The notes beneath the pieces are model-generated. The model saw only the letters and a list, made by a program, of their open reading frames with translations. It ran no database searches and had not been told where the DNA came from. 13,194 nucleotides of DNA from an uncultured Mailhella sp. (GTDB lineage Bacteria; Desulfobacterota; Desulfovibrionia; Desulfovibrionales; Desulfovibrionaceae), in NCBI RefSeq assembly GCF_905187505.1, contig NZ_CAJJIC010000059.1:1-13194 (forward strand). The letters are read 5' to 3'. A program made the position numbers and the translations under genes. Below are positions 6,241-13,194 of this stretch, piece after piece. How positions within the stretch are numbered: the first letter of the stretch is position 1; the number at the start of each line of letters is the position of its first letter.

Positions 6241-6699
6241 ATGAAAGCATCCAGACACGGTCCATGGAAACTGCTGCTTGCGGGCACGGTGCTGGGAGCG
6301 GCACTGGTGATCCTGGCGGCCGTCGGAATGCAGTATTCCGACACAAGGCCCTTCTGTTCCACCTGTCACGTCATGCGGGAGGCCGCGCTCACGCACAGTC
6401 AGTCGCCGCACGCGGATCTGACGTGCAACGAATGTCATGCCCCGCACAATCTGCTGGCGAAGCTGCCCTTCAAGGCACAGGAAGGACTGCGCGACTTCGT
6501 GGCGAACCTCCAGGGAAAGGAGGCTCCGATTCTCGCGCGGCTGGAAACCAGGGACGTGGTCAACGCCAACTGTCGCGCCTGTCACAGAGTCGCGAACGAG
6601 AACGTCATGATGGCGAAACCCTACTGCGTGGACTGCCACCGTGCCATGGCGCATCAGAAGAAAACCCCCGTCAGCTTCAGGGAGGCGGCAGATGAATAA
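6241..6699 (+). CDS. nrfH: Cytochrome c nitrite reductase small subunit NrfH
   Basis: A 152-residue membrane-anchored tetraheme cytochrome c of the NapC/NrfH family. It oxidises menaquinol in the cytoplasmic membrane and passes electrons to NrfA. The single N-terminal anchor spans about residues 9-29. Four heme motifs follow: CSTCH (39-43), CNECH (62-66), CRACH (111-115) and CVDCH (129-133). The first is followed by VM, placing Met45 where NrfH has the methionine ligand of heme 1. The length agrees with Desulfovibrio NrfH (about 160 residues). The start at ATG 6241 has a GGAGG site 6 bases upstream; a GTG at 6211 in frame lies next to the predicted transcription start and leaves no room for a ribosome binding site. 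The stop overlaps nrfA by 8 bp (ATGAATAA), indicating translational coupling. Confidence 0.95.
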   Translation: MKASRHGPWKLLLAGTVLGAALVILAAVGMQYSDTRPFCSTCHVMREAALTHSQSPHADLTCNECHAPHNLLAKLPFKAQEGLRDFVANLQGKEAPILARLETRDVVNANCRACHRVANENVMMAKPYCVDCHRAMAHQKKTPVSFREAADE

Positions 6700-8227
6700 G
6701 ATGAACATGATCATGACAGGCGCCGTGCTGGCCTGTTCGCTCATCAGCGCAGGCTGTCAGGACGAGAGCTATGAGGTGAAAACCCCGGTCTACCAGAGCG
6801 GTCTTCCGGCGAACACGCTGGACGCCTCCAGGTTTGAAAAGGCGTTTCCGCTCCAGTACGCCTCCTACAGGCAGAACGACGAAAGCTCCGTGATGACGGA
6901 GTACAAGGGCTCGGTGAACTTCCGCAAGAACGACAACGTGAATCCTCTGCCGAAGGGCTTTCGTGCGGGACAGCCGTATCTCAAGAATCTGTGGCTCGGC
7001 TATCCGTTCATGTACGAGTACAACGAGGCGCGCGGTCATACCTATGCGGTGAAGGACATTCTCGACATCGACCGCATCAACCGCTACTCGCCGGACGGCA
7101 AGGGCAACATGCCCACCACCTGCTGGAACTGCAAGGTTCCGGCGATTTCGCAGTGGGTGGCGGCCGAGGGCGACGGCGTGTGGAGCCGCGACTTCAACGA
7201 GTACCGCACCAAGGTGGACGTGATGAACGAAAGCATAAGCTGCGCCACCTGTCACGACACCACGACCATGGAGCTCCAGCTTTATTCCGTTCCGCTCAAG
7301 GACTGGCTGGCCCGGAGCGGCAAGGACTGGGCCACGCTCTCGCGCAACGAAAAGCGCAGTCTCGTGTGCGGCCAGTGCCATGTGGAATACTACTTCACCC
7401 ACAAGGACAACGGACCGGCAGGCAAGCCCGTGTTCCCGTGGGACAACGGCTTCGACCCCGAAGACATGTATGAATACTACAACACGCACGGCGCGAACAA
7501 CGGTCCGTTCACGGACTTCGTGCACGCCGTTTCGGGCGTGAACATCATCAAGGCCCAGCATCCCGAGTACGAGACCTGGCAGAACGGTCCTCACGGCGCG
7601 GCGGACGTGTCCTGCGCGGACTGCCACATGCCCTACGTGAAGCAGGACGGCAAGAAGTACTCGAGCCACTGGTGGACCTCGCCGCTCAAGGATCCCGAAC
7701 TTACCGCCTGCCGCACCTGCCATTCCGACAAGACGCCCGAATTCCTGCGCGCCCGCGTGCACGACATTCAGGAAAAGACCTTCCGGCAGCTGCTCAAGGC
7801 GCAGGAAACCAGCGTGAAGGCGCATGAAGCCGTGCGTCTGGCCAACGAGTTCACCGGCGAGAGAAACGCGAACTACGAGAAGCTCATGGCATCGGCGCGC
7901 GAGATGGTGCGCAAGGGTCAGTTCTTCTGGGATCTCATTTCCGCGGAAAACAGCGTGGGCTTCCACAACCCCTCCAAGGCGCTCGACACGCTCATGAGTT
8001 CCATGGAATACAGCCAGAAGGCCATTGATCTGTGCCTCGAGGCCACGAACGCCGGCATCGCGGCGAACCTCGCGGGCGACATCAAGGACATCGTGCCGCC
8101 CATTCTGGAATTCAACCGCAAGATGCAGCAGGACCCCGAGGTCATGAAGAGCCACAAGTGGCTCACCTATCTCCCGGTGCTGCCGGAAGCGGGCCTCGTG
8201 TGGGAAGGCAACGTGCGGGTGAAGTAA
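6692..8227 (+). CDS. nrfA: Cytochrome c nitrite reductase catalytic subunit NrfA (ammonia-forming)
   Basis: A 511-residue periplasmic pentaheme enzyme that reduces nitrite to ammonium with six electrons and can also reduce nitric oxide and hydroxylamine. The active-site heme is bound by CWNCK (144-148) with the diagnostic lysine ligand; the other four motifs are CATCH (184-188), CGQCH (226-230), CADCH (308-312) and CRTCH (340-344). The catalytic residues line up with known NrfA enzymes: Arg114 (EARGH), Tyr233 (CHVEYYF) and His290 (KAQHPE). The calcium-site residues Glu232, Lys287 and Gln289 are also present. The leader MNKMNMIMTGAVLACSLISAGC could be a lipoprotein signal with Cys22 as the anchor, although the -3 position is serine. 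ATG 6692 overlaps the nrfH stop and has GGGAGG 8 bases upstream. The pair is the NrfHA type typical of delta- and epsilonproteobacteria, with no nrfBCD or maturation genes nearby. Confidence 0.97.
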   Translation: MNKMNMIMTGAVLACSLISAGCQDESYEVKTPVYQSGLPANTLDASRFEKAFPLQYASYRQNDESSVMTEYKGSVNFRKNDNVNPLPKGFRAGQPYLKNLWLGYPFMYEYNEARGHTYAVKDILDIDRINRYSPDGKGNMPTTCWNCKVPAISQWVAAEGDGVWSRDFNEYRTKVDVMNESISCATCHDTTTMELQLYSVPLKDWLARSGKDWATLSRNEKRSLVCGQCHVEYYFTHKDNGPAGKPVFPWDNGFDPEDMYEYYNTHGANNGPFTDFVHAVSGVNIIKAQHPEYETWQNGPHGAADVSCADCHMPYVKQDGKKYSSHWWTSPLKDPELTACRTCHSDKTPEFLRARVHDIQEKTFRQLLKAQETSVKAHEAVRLANEFTGERNANYEKLMASAREMVRKGQFFWDLISAENSVGFHNPSKALDTLMSSMEYSQKAIDLCLEATNAGIAANLAGDIKDIVPPILEFNRKMQQDPEVMKSHKWLTYLPVLPEAGLVWEGNVRVK

Positions 8228-8256
8228 CGGACAAGAACGCCAAAAGCGTTCCGAAC

Positions 8257-8289
8257 GGGCCGGAGGACAGCTCTCCGGCCCTTTTTTTT
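8257..8289 (+). terminator. Intrinsic terminator of nrfHA
   Basis: A perfect 9-bp stem GGGCCGGAG / CTCCGGCCC with a 7-base loop is followed by eight T residues, 29 bases after the nrfA stop. It is a complete rho-independent terminator on the plus strand. Confidence 0.95.
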
Positions 8290-8299
8290 CGTCGGAAAA

Positions 8300-8331
8300 G
8301 CGGCCCCGCCCTCCGGTCCCAGGCTCCCGGC
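8300..8331. repeat. 32-bp direct repeat, copy 1
   Basis: This is identical over 32 bp to 8468-8499; it begins GCGGCCCCGCCCTCCGG. It sits immediately after the nrfA terminator in non-coding DNA. The two copies start 168 bp apart. No gene or mobile element explains them. Confidence 0.85.
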
Positions 8332-8467
8332 GGTCCTCGACGAAAAACGGGACAGGCTCCGCAAAAAGAAATGTCGCCTCACGCTCCCCTGCCCCGCAGG
8401 CCGGGGGGCATGACGCAGCAACGCGCCCCCGGAAACGGCTTCTCTCGCTTCCCGGCCTGCGCGCGCC

Positions 8468-8499
8468 GCGGCCCCGCCCTCCGGTCCCAGGCTCCCGGC
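8468..8499. repeat. 32-bp direct repeat, copy 2
   Basis: This is the second exact copy of the repeat at 8300-8331. The rest of the 8290-8624 spacer, between the convergent nrfA and DUF3737 genes, holds no convincing gene. Confidence 0.85.
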
Positions 8500-8578
8500 C
8501 TCTCACGTTCCGCAGAGACGCAAAGAGCGCTGCCTTCGTCATGCCGACAGCGCCCTTTTCATTATCAGATATCCGCTC

Positions 8579-8600
8579 CCCGTCCGTTCAGGCGGACGGG
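8579..8600 (-). terminator. Terminator-like hairpin after the DUF3737 gene
   Basis: An 8-bp perfect stem CCCGTCCG / CGGACGGG with a 6-base loop, extendable with one bulged base by CTC/GAG, lies 24 bases after the minus-strand stop. The T-tract is missing. A second imperfect hairpin (GCGCTG / CAGCGC, about 8527-8553) is nearby. Confidence 0.45.
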
Positions 8601-8624
8601 AGCCTCCGCACCAGCTTGCAGAGC

Positions 8625-9482
8625 CTACGCGCGGGCGTTGTTGTCCGCGCCGCCCGTGATGACGATTTCGGCGTGGGAGTCTCCCTCCTGAATGAGCTCG
8701 TCCACGGCCGGGAGCACGATGCGCCCCGAACGGGGATTCTTGATGCTGTCCACGGGCGCGGTGAGCACGGCGTCCACGTCGGACTTCTCGAAGCAGAGGT
8801 CGGAGTCCACCACCTCGCAGTCCACGAGCTTCAAATTCGTGCAGTAGCACAGGGGCTGCGAACTGATGATGCGGCAGCGCTCCAGCGTGAGATGGTCGGA
8901 GTACCAGCCGAGAAACTCCCCCTTCAAGACGCAGTCGCGCACCGTCACGTTGATCGCGTGCCAGAAGGCGTCGCGGCTCGTGATGTCGCAGTGCTCGAAG
9001 GTGCAGTCGTGCAGATACTGCAACGCGTACTTTCCCGTGAAGCGCACGTTTGAAAAGTCGAGATTCGCCGCGTGCAGCATGAAATAGTCGCCCTTCACCG
9101 TGCAGTGCTCCATGCGGAAGAAGCGCGAAAACCAGCCGAACTCGTTGGACACGACGTCGCAGTTTCTCACGGAAACCTCGTGACACTCGCGCAGCGCCTT
9201 GATGCCGTGCATCTTTGAGTCCGCAATGTCCACATGATCGGAATACCAGAGCGCGGCGCGTCCGTTCTCCGTGATGTCGCAGTCTTTGATCGCAAGGCCG
9301 TGCACGTGCCAGAAAGGATAGCGCAGATTGCACAGACAGCGCTCGGCCGTCACGTCCTCGCATTCCTTGAGCGCGCTTTCGCCGTCGGCGGGCCCGGTGA
9401 ACGCACAGTCCCGGACCAGAACGTGCCGAAGCCCGTAAAGCGCCCTCTCTTCATCAAATGTCCTGTTTTCTATGATGTCCAT
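8625..9482 (-). CDS. DUF3737 family right-handed beta-helix protein
   Basis: A 285-residue cytoplasmic-looking protein without signal peptide. It is built from repeating rungs of about 20-22 residues with the pattern hydrophobic-x-hydrophobic-x-(D/N/H)C, for example VLVRDCAFTG, LAIKDCDITENG, VSVRNCDVV, FRMEHCTVKGD and LTLERCRIIS, typical of pectin-lyase-like parallel beta-helices. The WYSDH stretch occurs twice (79-83 and 193-197). The start MDIIENRTFDEERALYG is characteristic of the DUF3737 family, whose function is not known to me. ATG 9482 is preceded by GGGAGAG, about 8 bases away; the longer upstream frame has no ribosome binding site. It appears to be a single gene with its own promoter and an upstream palindrome, suggesting regulated expression. 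The family call is good; the function is unknown. Confidence 0.85.
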   Translation of the reverse strand: MDIIENRTFDEERALYGLRHVLVRDCAFTGPADGESALKECEDVTAERCLCNLRYPFWHVHGLAIKDCDITENGRAALWYSDHVDIADSKMHGIKALRECHEVSVRNCDVVSNEFGWFSRFFRMEHCTVKGDYFMLHAANLDFSNVRFTGKYALQYLHDCTFEHCDITSRDAFWHAINVTVRDCVLKGEFLGWYSDHLTLERCRIISSQPLCYCTNLKLVDCEVVDSDLCFEKSDVDAVLTAPVDSIKNPRSGRIVLPAVDELIQEGDSHAEIVITGGADNNARA

Positions 9483-9512
9483 ACCGGCTCTCCCATGAAT
9501 GTTCTGCGCATA

Positions 9513-9540
9513 GTTATAAGCACGCCTCATAAAAGAGCAA
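9513..9540 (-). promoter_or_regulatory. Candidate sigma-70 promoter of the DUF3737 gene
   Basis: The minus strand has TATAAC (9513-9518, five of six matches to the -10) with a weak -35 TTGCTC (9535-9540) at 16-bp spacing. The predicted start is near 9506, about 24 bases before the ATG. The poor -35 directly abuts the palindrome at 9541-9561, suggesting activator help. Confidence 0.5.
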
Positions 9541-9561
9541 ATACCTATGATTCATGGGTAT
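9541..9561. promoter_or_regulatory. 21-bp near-perfect palindrome, candidate operator
   Basis: ATACCTATGATTCATGGGTAT reads almost identically on the other strand: ten-base arms with one mismatched pair around a single central base. Its centre (9551) is about 45 bp before the predicted start of the DUF3737 gene and it abuts the -35, a typical activator location. The regulator is unknown. Confidence 0.6.
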
Positions 9562-9655
9562 CAATGCTTTTTGAGCATGGCTGTCCTCACGGCTTCGCAC
9601 GGCATCCCGAAAAAGACTTTCCCGGAGGGAAACTCCGGCAGGCCGCCCCTGCCCG

Positions 9656-9687
9656 GAGCCGTGCCGCATCGCTCCGGCACGAAGCTC
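9656..9687. repeat. Intergenic hairpin between the glycohydrolase and DUF3737 genes
   Basis: GAGC-CGTGCCG pairs with CGGCACG-AA-GCTC: an 11-bp stem with a 2-base bulge and an 8-base loop. It has no T-tract on either strand. It could be a processed mRNA structure downstream of the glycohydrolase gene. Confidence 0.4.
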
Positions 9688-9749
9688 TCGCGTCCGCCCT
9701 GCCCCTTTTGTCCGCCTTTCGGCAAGACGACGGCAGCAACGAGCCCCCG

Positions 9750-9774
9750 GCGCCATGCCTCTGCGGCATGGCGC
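9750..9774 (-). terminator. Terminator-like hairpin after the ADP-ribosylglycohydrolase gene
   Basis: A perfect 10-bp stem GCGCCATGCC / GGCATGGCGC with a 5-base loop begins 2 bases after the stop codon on the minus strand. No T-tract follows on that strand; it probably protects or terminates the mRNA. Confidence 0.55.
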
Positions 9775-9776
9775 TT

Positions 9777-10772
9777 TCAGGCGGAGCGCTTCGACCAGCC
9801 CGTCTCCAGCAGCGCGTCCGCAAGCTCAAGCGCATCCACGGGCCAGTACGCTTCCGGCCGGGGACGCTTCACGCCGGGCCGCCCGGCTTCGGGGCGGCAG
9901 GCAAGAATGGTTCTGCGCCACGCTTCGGGCACGGCCTCTTCGCCGTACACGGCCCCGAGCAGCGCGCCCGCTATGGCGGCGTTGGTGTCGGTGTCGCCGC
10001 CGCGCATCACGGTATCCACCACGCCTTCCTCGAAGGACGGCGCGTGCAGCATCTGCCAGAGCGCGTTCTGCAGGGCAATGAGCACCCAGCCCATCTGAGA
10101 CACGTAGTCGCGGGGAGGCTCCTGCGCGGCTCTTTCCACGGCTTCGCGCAGGGCGGGTTCCAGCTTCATGCGCTTCATGGAGGCGAGCATTTCCTCATAG
10201 AGACGCTCGCCGCTTCCGCCCTCGCGCACGGCCTGCGCCACGAGCGCCGCATACAGGGCGTCGGCCTGCGCGCAGACGGGGTGCGCGTGCGTGATGGCGG
10301 CATCCTTCTTTGCCCATTTCATCACGTCGGCCCGGCTGCGCCCCGCGCCGAAAATGCCCAGCGGACTTACGCGCATGAGCGCACCGTTGGCCTGACTTGC
10401 CGGATTGGGCATACCCTTCAGCGCCGCGGCAATGGTGTTTCCGCAGTCGAAGGGATCGGACTTCAGCCAGTCGCGATACGCCTTTGCCGTACGCAGGGCG
10501 CAGTAGCGGCCCACGGAGACGAGTCGGCGGGCCATGGCCAGCGCCATTTCCGAATCGTCCGTGGGCTGACCAGCAATAAGCTCGAACGGCCCTCCGTCGG
10601 CAAGTTGACGCACGCCGCCGGGATATTCCGCGCGTATGCTCGACGCCGAACGGAATTCCACCAGACTGCCGAGAGAATCGCCCGCAAGCTGTCCGAGAAG
10701 GCAGCCTCTCGCGCGGGAACGCACGTCGGCGGGAATCTCCTCTGCGAAACGTATTTGCTTATCCTGACTCAT
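9777..10772 (-). CDS. ADP-ribosylglycohydrolase family protein (DraG-like)
   Basis: A 331-residue cytoplasmic protein of the ADP-ribosylglycohydrolase superfamily, which removes ADP-ribose from modified proteins or small molecules using two metal ions. The family signature is complete: GCLLGQLAGDSLG (23-35), the metal-binding TDDSEM (71-76), NGALMRVSPLG (129-139), ITHAHP (160-165) and GGDTDTNAAIAGALLGA (258-274) with the second metal-binding aspartates. Length and motif order are normal. ATG 10772 (MSQDKQ) has GGAG 7 bases upstream; an ATG eight codons earlier would leave that site inside the gene. The substrate cannot be read from the sequence. It is divergent from cas3 with a 364-bp spacer, and no ADP-ribosyltransferase gene is visible in the window. 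Confidence 0.9.
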   Translation of the reverse strand: MSQDKQIRFAEEIPADVRSRARGCLLGQLAGDSLGSLVEFRSASSIRAEYPGGVRQLADGGPFELIAGQPTDDSEMALAMARRLVSVGRYCALRTAKAYRDWLKSDPFDCGNTIAAALKGMPNPASQANGALMRVSPLGIFGAGRSRADVMKWAKKDAAITHAHPVCAQADALYAALVAQAVREGGSGERLYEEMLASMKRMKLEPALREAVERAAQEPPRDYVSQMGWVLIALQNALWQMLHAPSFEEGVVDTVMRGGDTDTNAAIAGALLGAVYGEEAVPEAWRRTILACRPEAGRPGVKRPRPEAYWPVDALELADALLETGWSKRSA

Positions 10773-11136
10773 GGCATGACTCCTTTCTCTGAACATCGCA
10801 CAAGACGACGGCTCTGAACGACGCGGCCCTGCCGAAGTCTCCCGCAGACATCGCCGGGACGGACGCCGGGGAACCGGAAACGGGAGACGCCGCCCCTGCG
10901 ATCTCTCACGGCCGGGCCTTTTTTCGGAAGATTAAAACAAAACGCTCTCCGGCACAACGACGCGCGTCCGAAGGCACGGCAGAATCCGCTTTTCCCTCTT
11001 CCGCCTTGACGCCCCTGCGCCCCCGCCCTACGATGAAAGAACATGCCGTCCTTCTTCCCGCCCCGGTCGGCGCGTGCCTCCCGCTGCTGCCGGAACGAAG
11101 GGCCGACGGCCTTCCCCTCAACGCAAGGACACGCTC
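10773..11136. other. 364-bp divergent spacer between the glycohydrolase and cas3 genes
   Basis: No gene is seen here. It contains the cas3 promoter (11006-11034) and, next to the glycohydrolase start, an 8-bp direct repeat CTCTGAAC at 10787-10794 and 10812-10819. A T-run at 10919-10924 is not preceded by a convincing stem. Confidence 0.55.
11006..11034 (+). promoter_or_regulatory. Sigma-70 promoter of cas3
   Basis: TTGACG (11006-11011, five of six matches) and TACGAT (11029-11034, four of six) are separated by exactly 17 bp. The predicted start is near 11041, giving a leader of about 96 bases before the cas3 ATG. Confidence 0.65.
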
Positions 11137-13194
11137 ATGCTGCGCCGAAAAGCCGCTCGCGCGGAAACGAAAGAGACGCCCGTCATCCCGCTGGAAGAAT
11201 GTCTTGCCAAAAGCCGCGTGAAGGACGGCGTGACGCTTCCGGGCCGCACGGTGGAAGAGCACTGCCGCATCACCGGCGCCGTGGCCGGATCGCTCATGGC
11301 CGCGCTGCCGCCCTGCACGGCGCGTCTTTTTCCCGAAAACAGCGATCTTGTGGTCGCCGTGCACGATGTCGGAAAAGTCTCCCCCTGCTTTCAGGGCATG
11401 ATACACGGCGTCACCGGCGAGTCCTCCGACTTCCCGGCGCTCGAGCCCTTCCGCCTCATGCCGAAGAAGCTCGGGCACGCCTCCGTGAGTCAGGCCGCGC
11501 TCATGGAAACCTCCCCGTCCGTCGCCGACATCGCGGGACGGCATCACGGCGCTGTCCCCGAGGCCTGTTCGGCAGACGACGAGATCTGCGGCGGCCGCCC
11601 GTGGCAGAACTCCCGCCTCGAACTCATCGCCCGTCTGTGCGGCGGCCGCGCCCTGCCCTCAGGCCTCTCCGCCGAAAAAAAGACGCTGCTTGCAGGCTTC
11701 ACTGCCGTGGCCGACTGGATAGGCTCGGGCCCCATGTTCGACGACCCTGCCGAGGACTGGCGGCCGCTTGCGCCGCGCGCCGTGGCCGAGGCGGGCTTTC
11801 GCCCGGCATCCTTCGTGCCCGGCCTGCGCTTTGAAGACGTTTTCGGGTTTGCGCCGAACGCCGTGCAGAAGACCATGACGCAGGCCGTCACCGGACCGGG
11901 GGTCTATGTGCTGGAAGCGCCCATGGGCTCGGGCAAGACCGAGGCCGCGCTCTTTGCGGCCTACCGGCTGCTTGCGACGGGCGCGGCGGGAGGACTCTAC
12001 TTCGCCCTGCCCACGAGACTCACGTCAAACAAGATATTCGACAGGCTTCTGCCCTTTCTTCACGCCGTGCTCACGCCGGAAAGCCGGAATGCCGCAACGC
12101 TGCTTCTGCACGGCGGCGCATGGCTCTACGCCACGCACGAAGACAGGGGCGAGAACGCCTCGTCGTGGTTCGAGCAGAGCAAGCGCGGCCTTCTTGCGCC
12201 CTTCGGCGCGGGCACGCTGGATCAGGCGCTCATGAGCGTCATCAACGTGCGTCATGCCGCCGTGCGCAGCTTCGGGCTTGCGGGCAAGGTGGTCATACTC
12301 GACGAAGTGCACTCCTACGACGCCTATACCGGCACGCTGCTCGACTCGCTCATCCGGCACCTCGAACGCCTGGGCTGCACCATCATCCTTCTGAGCGCCA
12401 CGCTCACCCGCGCCCGCCTCTCCCGGATGCTCGACTGCAAAGACGCAGGCGGAAGCGCCTATCCGCTCATCACGGCCGTCGGCTGCGGGGAAAAGACGGC
12501 CGAGGAGCCGCCTGCCGTCCGCACGTTCACCGTGCCCGACAGGGAGTCCAAACGTGCGTGCGTCCGGCTTTGCCTCGACGCTTCCGACCACGAGGCGGAA
12601 GAAGAGGCGCTCATGCGCGCCGGGCAGGGACAGCAGGTTCTGTGGATCGAAAACAGCGTGCCCGAGGCACAGGCCGCGTTCCGCTTCTTTGCGGCGCGCA
12701 CGGCCGGCACGGGATTGGAGGCCGGACTTCTTCATTCCCGCTTCACGCCCTCGGACCGGCAGAAAAACGAGGAGCGCTGGACCGCGCTTTACGGCAGGGA
12801 CTCGGCGGATCGCGGTCTTTGCGGCCGCATTCTCGTGGGCACGCAGGTGCTCGAGCAGTCGCTCGACATCGACGCGGATTTTCTCGTCACGAGGCTCTGC
12901 CCCACGGACATGCTGTTTCAGCGCATGGGCAGACTGTGGCGGCACGAAGGCACGAAGCGCCCGGCCGAAGCCCGGCGCGAAGCGTGGGTGCTCTGCCCTT
13001 CGCTCAAAGAGGCGCAGACCTCTCCCGCCGCGGCCTTCGGCGTTTCCGGAATCGTGTACGCGCCCTATGTGCTTGCCCGAACGCTGGAAGTCTGGACCGG
13101 CAGAACGATGGTCACGCTGCCGGAGGACCTGCGCCCCATGCTCGAGGCCACCTATGCGGACAGAACGGACGAGCCCACGCCCGCCATGGCGCGC
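11137..13194 (+). CDS. cas3: CRISPR-associated nuclease/helicase Cas3 (3' end beyond window)
   Basis: 686 codons are open to the right edge. Cas3 is the effector nuclease of type I CRISPR-Cas: recruited by Cascade, it unwinds and degrades target DNA. The N-terminal HD nuclease is intact, with His42 (VEEHC), His76-Asp77 (VAVHDVGK), His114 (LGHASVS), His136-His137 (RHHG) and Asp193 (VADWIGS). The superfamily 2 helicase follows, with Walker A APMGSGKT (261-268), motif Ia FALPTR, motif II DEVH (389-392, in DEVHSYDAY), motif III SAT (420-422), HSRF and QVLEQSLDIDADF, and motif VI QRMGRLWRH (595-603). ATG 11137 has AAGGA 7 bases upstream. The run from GTLDQALMSV to SATLT resembles Cas3 of the I-E kind, but I cannot fix the subtype without the neighbours. 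The C-terminal Cas3 domain is missing only because of the window end. Other cas genes and the array are expected to the right. Confidence 0.95.
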   Translation, partial: MLRRKAARAETKETPVIPLEECLAKSRVKDGVTLPGRTVEEHCRITGAVAGSLMAALPPCTARLFPENSDLVVAVHDVGKVSPCFQGMIHGVTGESSDFPALEPFRLMPKKLGHASVSQAALMETSPSVADIAGRHHGAVPEACSADDEICGGRPWQNSRLELIARLCGGRALPSGLSAEKKTLLAGFTAVADWIGSGPMFDDPAEDWRPLAPRAVAEAGFRPASFVPGLRFEDVFGFAPNAVQKTMTQAVTGPGVYVLEAPMGSGKTEAALFAAYRLLATGAAGGLYFALPTRLTSNKIFDRLLPFLHAVLTPESRNAATLLLHGGAWLYATHEDRGENASSWFEQSKRGLLAPFGAGTLDQALMSVINVRHAAVRSFGLAGKVVILDEVHSYDAYTGTLLDSLIRHLERLGCTIILLSATLTRARLSRMLDCKDAGGSAYPLITAVGCGEKTAEEPPAVRTFTVPDRESKRACVRLCLDASDHEAEEEALMRAGQGQQVLWIENSVPEAQAAFRFFAARTAGTGLEAGLLHSRFTPSDRQKNEERWTALYGRDSADRGLCGRILVGTQVLEQSLDIDADFLVTRLCPTDMLFQRMGRLWRHEGTKRPAEARREAWVLCPSLKEAQTSPAAAFGVSGIVYAPYVLARTLEVWTGRTMVTLPEDLRPMLEATYADRTDEPTPAMAR

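Noticed and set aside
5542..6744. A long minus-strand open frame of 400 codons antisense to nrfH
   Set aside because: It is arginine/glycine/proline-rich low complexity, overlaps the clear nrfH gene, has no ribosome binding site and is typical of GC-rich shadow frames.
8300..8499. The 32-bp exact repeat as the start of a CRISPR array
   Set aside because: There are only two copies, with a 136-bp gap. CRISPR spacers are about 30-40 bp with many repeats, and the cas3 locus is 2.6 kb away in a different context.
6677..8542. A 621-codon minus-strand open frame antisense to nrfA
   Set aside because: It lies opposite a fully conserved NrfA with all heme motifs and is a codon-bias shadow.
10890..10924. 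A plus-strand intrinsic terminator suggested by a T-run after GGCCGGGCC
   Set aside because: No stable stem precedes the T-run, and no plus-strand gene ends upstream of it.
11043..11834. A 263-codon plus-strand open frame overlapping the cas3 start
   Set aside because: It is in a different frame from Cas3, arginine/proline-rich, and contradicts the intact HD and helicase motifs encoded from 11137.

Overview
The window is high-GC DNA, densely coded on both strands, that fits a host-associated member of the Desulfovibrionaceae (Desulfovibrio / Bilophila / Mailhella type). This is an inference from gene content: a two-gene nrfHA nitrite reductase without nrfBCD, a membrane polyferredoxin, type III secretion effector/chaperone-like genes, and a Cas3 gene. 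No rRNA, tRNA, insertion sequence or CRISPR array was seen.

Left part (1-3300, minus strand): a type III secretion module. A 595-residue effector-like protein (1160-2947) is followed by a CesT-type secretion chaperone (499-951) and by the 5' end of an unrecognised gene cut by the window edge (1-240). Upstream of the effector are two close matches to sigma-54 (-24/-12) promoters, both facing it (3151-3166 and 3261-3276). They suggest that the effector is switched on through RpoN and an enhancer-binding protein.

Centre (3677-8289): a secreted cyclophilin-like protein (plus strand) converges on a NapH/NosR-like membrane polyferredoxin (minus strand). After a repeat-rich 600-bp non-coding stretch comes the nrfHA operon on the plus strand. 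Its regulation is unusually legible: a perfect 16-bp CRP/FNR-family palindrome (6159-6174) sits 41.5 bp upstream of the start site predicted from the -10 box, the classical class II activator position. The two genes overlap by 8 bp and end in a textbook intrinsic terminator. NrfH (tetraheme, membrane anchored, quinol oxidising) passes electrons to NrfA (pentaheme), which reduces nitrite to ammonium in the periplasm.

Right part (8290-13194): a spacer with a 32-bp direct repeat, a DUF3737 beta-helix protein (minus) with a 21-bp near-perfect palindrome next to its promoter, an ADP-ribosylglycohydrolase (minus), and, divergent from it, a Cas3 HD-nuclease/helicase (plus) behind a good sigma-70 promoter. 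Cas3 runs off the right edge, so the rest of the type I CRISPR-Cas locus should lie beyond the window.

The best candidates for something undescribed are the effector with its sigma-54 control, and the intergenic inverted and tandem repeats around the nrf operon.
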